Assembly (NCBI GenBank): GCA_018398585.1
Contig: JAGTTD010000007.1
Span: 37,538,911-37,602,910, forward strand
DNA from: Simmondsia chinensis
Lineage: Eukaryota > Streptophyta > Magnoliopsida > Caryophyllales > Simmondsiaceae
DNA length: 64,000 nt
Direction: 5' to 3'
Part shown: piece after piece, positions 56,898 to 64,000 of the stretch
How positions within the stretch are numbered: position 1 is the stretch's first letter
How the letters are laid out: each line of letters begins with the position of its first letter
Notes under the pieces: generated by a model
The model's input: the letters and a program-made list of their open reading frames with translations, nothing else
Told to the model about the DNA's origin: nothing
Database searches by the model: none
Translations under genes and position numbers: made by a program

Positions 56898-58356
56898 TAT
56901 TAGTGATATCACTTATATGTTATTATGTATTTATATTTATGTCGTCTAAGGGCTCTTCTGTAATTTTCTCCTTGTTGGGTTTCTCTATAAATACAAGTCT
57001 TAGCAATCCTATTGGCTATGCTTCCTAGCCTATTCTCTCACATGGTATCAGACATACCAACCCTAATTAAATATTTTCTTTTTCTCTTTCTTTCTCCCCC
57101 TAACGCCGTACCCTAGCGGCGCACCCCCAAACCCTAGCGCCGCCCTCCTCTAGCGGCGCCACCCTCGATTTCTCTCTCTCCGATGGTTGCCCTCTAGTGA
57201 GTATAGTGCGATATTCCCTTTGGTGTTAAGGTGATCATGGCTGCTCCTCCTTCCTCCTCTTCTTTACCCGAATTGACGACCTCCTTGCCGTCGCCTATCT
57301 CCTCAATGGTGTCTCCCATGGTGGACCATCCCGGCCGGTTACTAGTCGGCTCCCTCCACCTCCGACTCTCGGGTCTCTACCTCCCTCCAACTCGGCATCC
57401 CTCTTTCCGACTCCAAATATTGGACTCTCCCATCCACTCTCCAACTTTAATGCGGGATATAATTACTCAACCTCCCTTCGTACTACCTTTCCTGGGTCCT
57501 CTTACGTGCCGCTACCCACTTTTCCTGTGGCTCCTCTACCCACCTCTTCCATTACAAGTCTTGTTACAATCAAACTTGAAAACCCTACTGACTACACTGC
57601 TTGGAGGGAACAGGTCTCCATGTTACTACGTGCCCATCGTCTTATGGGTTTTGTCGATGGTTAAACGCATCCTTCAATACCTGAAGCTCACGCCTGATCA
57701 TGGTCTCACCATAGCTCCGGGTTCTTGCACATCTGTTACTGCATACGCTGACACTGATTGGGGTGGTTGCCCTGACATTCGTCGCTTCACTACGGGCTTT
57801 GCTCTGTTCCTAGGTCCAAACCTCATTTCATGGCGTGCTAAGAAGTAGCCAACGGTTGCCAAGTCCTCCATTGAGTCTGAATATCGCGCTGTTGCCAAGG
57901 TCGTTGCTGAATGTGATTGGATCGGTTATCTCATGCGTGACTTAGGCCTACACCCATTCTGGACTGATTTTTGTGTACTGTGATAACGTGTCTGCTACTT
58001 ACTTGGCTGCAAATCCTATCTCTAATGATCCCACGTTGATGTTGACTTCCACTAATTCGTGAGAAGATTGTTAAGGGTGATATCCAGGTTCGATACACTC
58101 CTATCACCAAACAGGTTGCTGACATATTCACCAAGGGGTTGGCTACTAATCGCTTCCGCTACCATAAAGTCAATCTGCACGTTGGTCCTCCTCGCTTAGA
58201 TTGAAGGGGCGTATTAGTGATATCACTTATATGTTATTTTGTGTTTATATTTATGTCGCCTAAGTGCTCTTCTGTAATTTTCTCCTTGATGGGTTTCTCT
58301 ATAAATACAAGTCTAAGCAACCCTATTGGGTATGCTTCCTAACCTATTCTCTCACA
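56898..58356 (+). mobile_element. Miniature copia element: two 145-bp LTRs, gag start joined to RNase H
   Basis: LTRs at 56898-57042 and 58212-58356 differ at about nine positions. GGGCA flanks both sides (56893-56897 and 58357-58361), a 5-bp target duplication. The tRNA-Met primer site TGGTATCAGACA starts at 57043, and the polypurine tract TTGAAGGGGCG immediately precedes the right LTR. The interior is only 1,169 bp. Both LTRs begin TA instead of the usual TG. There is no integrase or reverse transcriptase, so it is non-autonomous. Confidence 0.9.
57237..58200 (+). pseudogene. Copia gag N-terminus fused to end of RT and RNase H, broken
   Basis: The leader frame from ATGGCTGCTCC is S/P-rich. 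A second frame then gives the copia gag start (VTIKLENPTDYTAWREQV ... HRLMGFVDG). At about 57655 this joins VKRILQYLK, the end of the copia reverse transcriptase, followed by RNase H: YADTDWGGCPDIRRFTTGFA and LISWRAKK, a stop, then KSSIESEYRAVAKVVAECDW. Thus there is one large internal deletion, at least one frameshift and several stops. It does not encode an active protein. Confidence 0.8.
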
Positions 58357-58361
58357 GGGCA

Positions 58362-59292
58362 TAACCCCGAGCGATTCAAGTAACTATTTGGAACCTCGAA
58401 ATTTTAGGAGCCTTATAATTTTTGGATTTTTTTGGATAGATATGAGGATAAGATCCTCAGAAGAAACAAAAGTGTTTTTCATGAATATAAGAGCGGGGGG
58501 TGGATCCTAAAACTGGGGTGCAACATGGTCAAAGTTGGGGTTAAAAACCGAAACTTCTGGAATTTTGATTTTAAAGTATCAATTGTTAATATTACTAAAT
58601 TTTTTAACCGAAATTGTTATAATTTGTTGTATATGAAAAGGCCCATTTTAAAATTTTACTTGGGGCCCCGAAAATGTCAAGACCGGCCCTGGGTACATTG
58701 CCAAGAGCATAGTTAGTAAAATGCAGTATAAGAATTAAACTGAATTTAATACGTTTGTGTATTATGTGGTCATATATAAAAGAAGTTTGGTCAAAAGTTC
58801 GATGACATAATTGATTACATTCACCTGTATGACGACTAATTTTGAAGTATTGATACAAAGTGGAAATGAATGTGATTTCGTCAACTTTTGACTTCTGTTT
58901 GACGATGTTACTCGTAATAGTGGTGGTAAAAAGCATGATAACATAGTAAAAAGGTAGTATATGAGTCAATGATTTGGGAATTTAAGTTACAATTTTACAA
59001 AATATAGAATATGAATACTTAATTTAGATATAAGTATAATTATTTTCAACTAATATTTTGCTTTTTATTCAGAAAAATACGGATAATTTATAAAATATGT
59101 ATTATATAACTAACATAAAAAATATATATTTTACCATATTATTAGCAATCATATATAAACGTACTTTTTTATCCAAAAAAATATGAATGCATGTTTAATA
59201 TGTGTGAATATTTAACCAGCTAGGGTGAGGAGTATTAGAAACTCTTTAATTATGTTACTTTCTTTACCAAATTAACCCGTTTTCCCATAGTG
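58362..59292. other. Intergenic, no gene
   Basis: Spacer between two copia elements, AT-rich. Overlapping frames on both strands (58432-58969) have no recognisable domain. Confidence 0.35.
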
Positions 59293-59297
59293 GTAAA

Positions 59298-59935
59298 TGA
59301 AAGGAAAACTTAAACAAATCTAGTATGCTAAGATACCAATTTGTTAGGGAAAACTTAATGCGGAAGCGAAAACCCTGGCAACTTGATCCGATTCAAATAA
59401 TATGACTCACACAAAACGAGAAGTAAACAAATATAGAGAAAGAAAGAACAAAACAAGAACACACAATATTTACATGGAAACCCCTTTACAATCGAGAGGG
59501 GAGAAAACCACGGGCGGAGATGGAGATTCTTTATTAACTGAACGGAAGAATTACAACGACACTTCCCAAACGAGATATATGGAAGAATTACAATCACTCC
59601 CTCTGAACTCTCGTAGCACTCGAATATCTTGGAGGAATTACGAAATCACCTCTTTTTCTTAATGGCGGCTCACCTCACTTTGATTGGATACGTATGGGAG
59701 AAACCTCTCCCCGAATACCGAAACCCTACGTCCCTATTTATAGAAAATAACTAGGGCCGGCGCAACAGGCTCCCGATCGATCGGAACCCACCGATCTATC
59801 GGCACTCAAAATTTCCAAAACACTCCGAATCTTTCCTTAAATCACCCGATCGATCGGCTTTCCCTCCCGATCGATCGGTGACCACACGGCAGCCCCATAT
59901 AAAATAAAACAAGTAATTTAAGATATAACCTAACA
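59298..59935 (-). repeat. Copia 3' LTR with CCGATCGATCGG palindromes
   Basis: Contains CCGATCGATCGG at 59773-59784, 59846-59857 and 59867-59878, and the variant CCGATCTATCGG at 59791-59802. Confidence 0.9.
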
Positions 59936-60059
59936 AATCTCCACCTTGGCTCAAATTACATACATAAAAGAATTACCTCCACCTTCTCCACAAAACCCCC
60001 ACACACGGGGTTAACACAACGAAGTATGAAACCTAGCCGTGCGAAGCTTGAACTTCCTG

Positions 60060-61676
60060 TTAGGTAGAAACTGAGTGAACATATCTGAGAGGAGCAATGC
60101 CAATCTTCTTCTCTGAATTGGCTCTTGACACATCAACTGAAACAGCCACCCGCTGCTGAACTGTGTTACTGAACTGAACTCCCTCTGGCTTACTCACCTG
60201 ACCTGAATCACAAACAACTGATGACATCTTCTGTGGAGATAACAATAATGAAGACTCACCAAACGTGACACGTCTCGTCAGGAATTGTTTGAAGAGAAAA
60301 CCTTTCTGCTTCACATAAAGCCCTTGTTCACATACCAGCAATCCTCTGGACTAACCACACAAAGAGCCCCTTACACTGTGCTCAGACAAACACCTATCAC
60401 CTGAACGATCCAATCTCAAACATCCTAAATTTGTGATCTCTGGTTCTGTCAACAACAAGGATGATAAAGATACTGCAACAGATCTAACAACTGTGGAACC
60501 GACAAGTTCATACAACGTACCTGACCTTCTGACCTTCATAACTGTCAATGCACCCTTAACGACCTTCAAAACTCCACCTTCAGCTGTGTACCTGTACCCT
60601 TTAGATTCAAGAGTACCCAAAGAGATGAGATTTTTCTTCAAATCAGGAACATGATGAACATCGCCCAAAACCCTGATAGTGTCATCGAACATTTTAAAAC
60701 GAATTGTTCCTATACCCAGAACTTTGCATGGATTATCATTACCCATCAAAGCAACTCCACCTCGAATGGACTCGTATGTGGAAAACCAATCCCGGTTGGG
60801 ACAGACATGATAGGAGCAACCCGAATCCAAAAACCAACTATCTTTCAAGTTGAACTGAGGTTCAGACACGGACAAAAGAAAATCTTCATTCTCAACACTA
60901 GCTACTATGGATCTCTGGTCAGACCTGTTATCTGCTTCTAATTTTCTCTTAAGCTTGTAACAGTCTTTCTTAATGTGCCCTTTCTTATGACAGTAGCTAC
61001 AGGTTAGATCTTGATACCTAGACTTAGACTTGCTTCCACTATGATCAAACTTGGTTCTCTCCCTCACAAATAAACCACTACCTGAGTTATACACAGAGTC
61101 AGATAATTCCCTATCTACTGGTTCTTTACTCAGTAGGTTTTTCTTAACTTCATCAACAGATATAGTTTGTCTACCACCATAAATCATGCTTTCGACAAAA
61201 CCCTTATATGAAGCAGAGAGAGAACATAACAACAATATTGCCTGATCTGCATCCTTAGGAACATCATCTAATTCTTTCAAATCTTGAATAATTGAATTAA
61301 ATTCACTGACGTGGTTCTTAAGTGACGTACCTTTTGACATACGAAACGTGAATAACCGGCGCTTAACTGCGAGTTTGTTGGAGACAAACTTGAAACAGAA
61401 CATATCCTGCAATTTCTCCTACAACTCCTTAGCGGTCTTCACTTCCAGAACTTCTGTCAAAACGTCATCGGTAAGACACATCTGAATTGCTGTGAGCGCC
61501 TTCTCATCCAACTCCTCCCATTGTGCTTCTGTAAGATTCTCTGATTTCTTCTCTTTCCCATCTAAAGCTTTCTTCAAGCCATTCTGAGTCAAGAGGCCCT
61601 TAACGTGAACCTGCCATAAGCTGAAACTCCCTTGACCACCAAACTTCTCAATTTCGGATCTAATTGCGGACGTCAT
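60060..61676 (-). pseudogene. Copia gag-protease region, one nonsense codon, integrase and RT lost
   Basis: The first ATG in frame is at 61674-61676. The gag has a copia UBN2-type body, a basic region, and a zinc knuckle CSYCHKKGHIKKDC (CX2CX4HX4C, about 60975-61015). Then comes the aspartic-protease motif WFLDSGCSYHVC and a degenerate pre-integrase segment, ending at 60351. An in-frame TAG at 61419-61421 interrupts gag. After 60351 a further frame (60060-60341) resumes with CEQGLYVKQK (pre-integrase end), followed directly by TRRVTFGESSLL (the region normally after integrase), so the integrase core is deleted. No RT or RNase H remains. It probably moved, if at all, using proteins from other copies. 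Confidence 0.85.
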
Positions 61677-61714
61677 ATTATCAAATCGAAATAAACAGGG
61701 CTCTGATACCAATT

Positions 61715-62349
61715 TGAAAGGAAAACTTAAACAAATCTAGCATGCTAAGATACCAATTTGTTAGGGAAAACTTAATGCGGAAGCGAAAACCCTGGCAACT
61801 TGATTCGATTCAAATAATATGACTCACACAAAACGAGAAGTAAACAAATATGGAGAAAGAAAGAACAAAACAAGAACACACAATATTTACATGGAAACCC
61901 CTCTACAATCGAGAGGGGAGAAAACCACGAGCGGAGATGGAGATTCTTTATTAACTGAACGGAAGAATTACAACGACACTTCCCAAACGAGATATATGGA
62001 AATTACAATCACTCCCTCTGAACTCTCGTAGCACTCGAATATCTTGGAGGAATTACGAAATCACCTCTTTTTCTTAATGGCGGCTCACCTCACTTTGATT
62101 GGATACGTATGGGAGAAACCTCTCTCCGAATACCGAAACCCTACGTCCCTATTTATAGAAAATAACTAGGGCCGGCGCAACAGGCTCCCGATCGATCGGA
62201 ACCCACCGATCTATCGGCACTCAAAATTTCCAAAACACTCCGAATCTTTCCTTAAATCACCCGATCGATCGCTTTCCCTCCCGATCGATCGGTGACCACA
62301 CAGCAGCCCCATATAAAATAAAACAAGTAATTTGAGACATAACCTAACA
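61715..62349 (-). repeat. Copia 5' LTR
   Basis: Partner of the left LTR. The primer site lies two bases inside its inner edge. One of the palindromes is damaged (CCGATCGATCG-CTTT near 62262). Confidence 0.9.
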
Positions 62350-62430
62350 GTAAGAAAGGAGCATTATAGACGTCTCTCAGAAAGCGTTTGCCTTAATTTA
62401 TCATCCATTACAATAAAGCCTAGATCCGGG

Positions 62431-63047
62431 CTAGGCTAAGAAAAGGAATGAGTCAAAAAATTGACTTTCACAACCCCGATTCGCAACCCAGTCAGCTACC
62501 AAATTAGCCTCCCCAAAACAATGACTGAAATTGACAACAATTCTATCATGGGTTATTTTTTGCACATCTTGAATATTCCATTGTAACTTCAGAGCTTTGA
62601 TAACCATCTCATTGTTACTTTCGACTGGCACAACAACAACAACAACAACTGACCCAGTGCCTCAAGGGCTCCCGCAGAAGCGAGGTCTGGGGAGGGGTTG
62701 ATGTACGCAGCTTTTCCCCTTCCGGGTGTTACACCTGAAGAGAGGCTGTTTCCGAGGACCCCTAACCTAAGAATCATGCCATCATAACATCATAGCAACC
62801 TGTGAGCAAAAATTGTTACTTTCGACTGGAATATTCCAAAATCCCAAGTTAACTGCTCTAAAAAGACCATCCCTCTCTGCCACGATGTCTTTCATTACTG
62901 TCCTTTTTCCAAGACGTTATGTTACCAGTGAAATGAATCTCCCTCCTCTTCTATAATAATGCATCCAACAACCGCCAAACTGCCTATCTTAGATTCACCA
63001 GAATTTAACTTCACATATTCTGTATTTGGAGCTTGCCATTTGATGCA
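62431..63047 (-). pseudogene. LINE RNase H-like domain, interrupted by a SINE
   Basis: Once the SINE is ignored, the minus-strand frame runs WQAPNTEYVKLNSG, then GLFRAVNLGFWNIPVES, then NNEMVIKALK and NFSHCFGEANLVADWVANRG, the typical order of the C-terminal RNase H-like domain of plant LINEs. There is at least one stop upstream and no RT. The 66-aa open frame is the part left of the SINE. Confidence 0.8.
62629..62811 (-). mobile_element. SINE copy r inside the LINE fragment, 18-bp duplication
   Basis: ATTGTTACTTTCGACTGG at 62611-62628 and 62812-62829 is a perfect 18-bp target duplication. The element has a (TTG)n tail, the complete 3' domain (CAGTGCCTCAAGGGCTCC, TTTCCGAGGACCCC) and a short ~40-bp head (minus strand TTTGCTCACAGGTTGCTATG) that is not 5S-like. 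Confidence 0.93.
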
Positions 63048-63521
63048 CTCTTAATTTCTAACCCTTTTGGCTATTGTTGTGTTGATCTCCTCTCCAGTAT
63101 GATCTAGATGGTTATTGTTATTTATGCTCCATACCCAAAAACAATGACGAGCTTCAACCATAGCTTAACTGGATTATTGATTTGATTTCTGAAAACCTTC
63201 TCAATCTCGTCCTTTCAAATCTGCCGAATCATATAGTTGAACTTAAGCAGTTCAATTCTGGCTTTTCTGCCTCTTCCTTCTCTTCATTTTCGAGCTCTTT
63301 TAGAAATGAAATACACTCCAATGGATTACTCAGCTATACAATTATCACTGTAATTTCTCAATTTTTTCAGGACACCAGATTTTTACCAAATTAACTTATA
63401 ATTGTAAAAATGGACCTCTTACTTAATGGGTTATTAGAATTGAAATATTCCATCAATTCAATTTTATCAATATAATGTAAGAAAGTTAATTCTGTGAAAA
63501 TAATTAAAATTTAGTTAATGT

Positions 63522-63564
<43 letters not shown>

Positions 63565-64000
63565 CAAACCATGATTATAAATGCTTTACTTGTGGGGACT
63601 AAAAACACGTGGAAGGCAAAAATATCTAATAATTGGGTTCGATTTAGATACAAAACGAAATCTAAAAAGTCAATAAGAACTTAAACGAAAAAGAATAACA
63701 AAGACAATAATATTTACGTGAAAAACCCTCAAAAAAAGGGGGAAAAAACCATTGATAGAGATAGAGAACTTTTATTAGATTACAATTCAAATATTACAGG
63801 AGAATTCTTCAGTCTCTTACTATCTCTATATGTTTTACTCTCAATGTGTTTTCTCTCTCTACGCGAAAGCGACCGAAACGCTAAAAGGGGGTTAATATAG
63901 CGCCTCCTCATAACAAGAGAAGCCCTATAAGTGCAAGTGGGTATAATTACCTGATGCGATGCAAAAGGTTCTTACCGCGGGGGCTAATTTGAGACACGAC
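63048..64000. other. LINE-flank and window end; (AT)n and LTR-like sequence
   Basis: 63048-63200 probably continues the LINE upstream. (AT)18-19 occupies 63527-63563. From about 63690 to the end, 'caatatttacgtgaaaaacc', 'gatagagaacttttattaga' and later text parallel the copia LTR at 59298 and 61715 ('caatatttacatggaaaccc', 'gagattctttattaact'), so another, divergent copia LTR appears to begin and is cut by the window edge. Confidence 0.45.

Larger units (their letters stand above)
59298..62349 (-). mobile_element. Internally deleted copia retrotransposon with both LTRs
   Basis: LTRs at 59298-59935 (638 bp) and 61715-62349 (635 bp) begin TGAAAG and end CCTAACA (plus-strand reading). By eye they differ by about nine substitutions and two small indels (~1.7%), so insertion was fairly recent. 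The element runs leftward: primer site TTGGTATCAGAGCC sits at about 61699-61712 next to the right LTR, and the polypurine tract AAGGTGGAGATT next to the left LTR. Flanks GTAAA (59293-59297) and GTAAG (62350-62354) match at four of five bases. The interior is 1,779 bp, far short of an autonomous copia. It inserted at the 3' edge of a LINE fragment. Confidence 0.92.

Overview
The window is nuclear DNA from a flowering plant, most likely a eudicot with a repeat-rich, AT-rich genome. The evidence is spliced genes with GT-AG introns, proteins that read as ordinary angiosperm orthologues, copia LTR retrotransposons primed by initiator tRNA-Met, plant LINE remnants and plant SINEs. I cannot name the species. 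No prokaryotic features are present, and most short open frames are chance frames in repeats or antisense shadows.

Three genes are convincing, all on the minus strand, and all three could be modelled exon by exon with frames that close. (1) A two-RRM hnRNP/Musashi-like RNA-binding protein (18620-22122, 2 exons, 408 aa). (2) An 11-beta-hydroxysteroid dehydrogenase-like SDR, steroleosin/HSD1 type (24191-31314, 6 exons, 351 aa). (3) A cellulose-synthase-like C glycosyltransferase, CSLC12-like, a xyloglucan backbone synthase (38297-42286, 6 exons, 691 aa). They show no shared pathway and are simply neighbours separated by repeats.

The rest is a graveyard of mobile DNA. The commonest item is a SINE whose roughly 130-bp 3' domain resembles the conserved tail of Au-type plant SINEs and ends in a (TTG)n-like tract; about 18 copies were found. 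Seven have recognisable 12-20 bp target-site duplications. Several carry a 5' head that reads as 5S rRNA (17073-17299, 43829-44067, 15512-15760, 45617-45799, plus a head-only piece at 34868). Other copies with the same tail have a tRNA-like head, unrelated heads or almost none. This modular 5S-headed SINE population is the most interesting system in the window.

Other mobile DNA: at least five Mutator-like MITEs with 9-bp duplications (15339, 25848, 36037, 44847, 53488), some serving as landing pads for the SINEs; two internally deleted copia elements with both LTRs (56898-58356 and 59298-62349); LINE 3' ends (52429-53390, 62431-63047 and weaker ones near 8.5 and 9.8 kb); a degenerate LTR element around 10.6-11.8 kb; and two dispersed families of uncertain class, called family A and family C here. 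Local tandem arrays lie in the RNA-binding-protein intron (telo-box-bearing units) and just upstream of the HSD gene (4 x ~142 bp).
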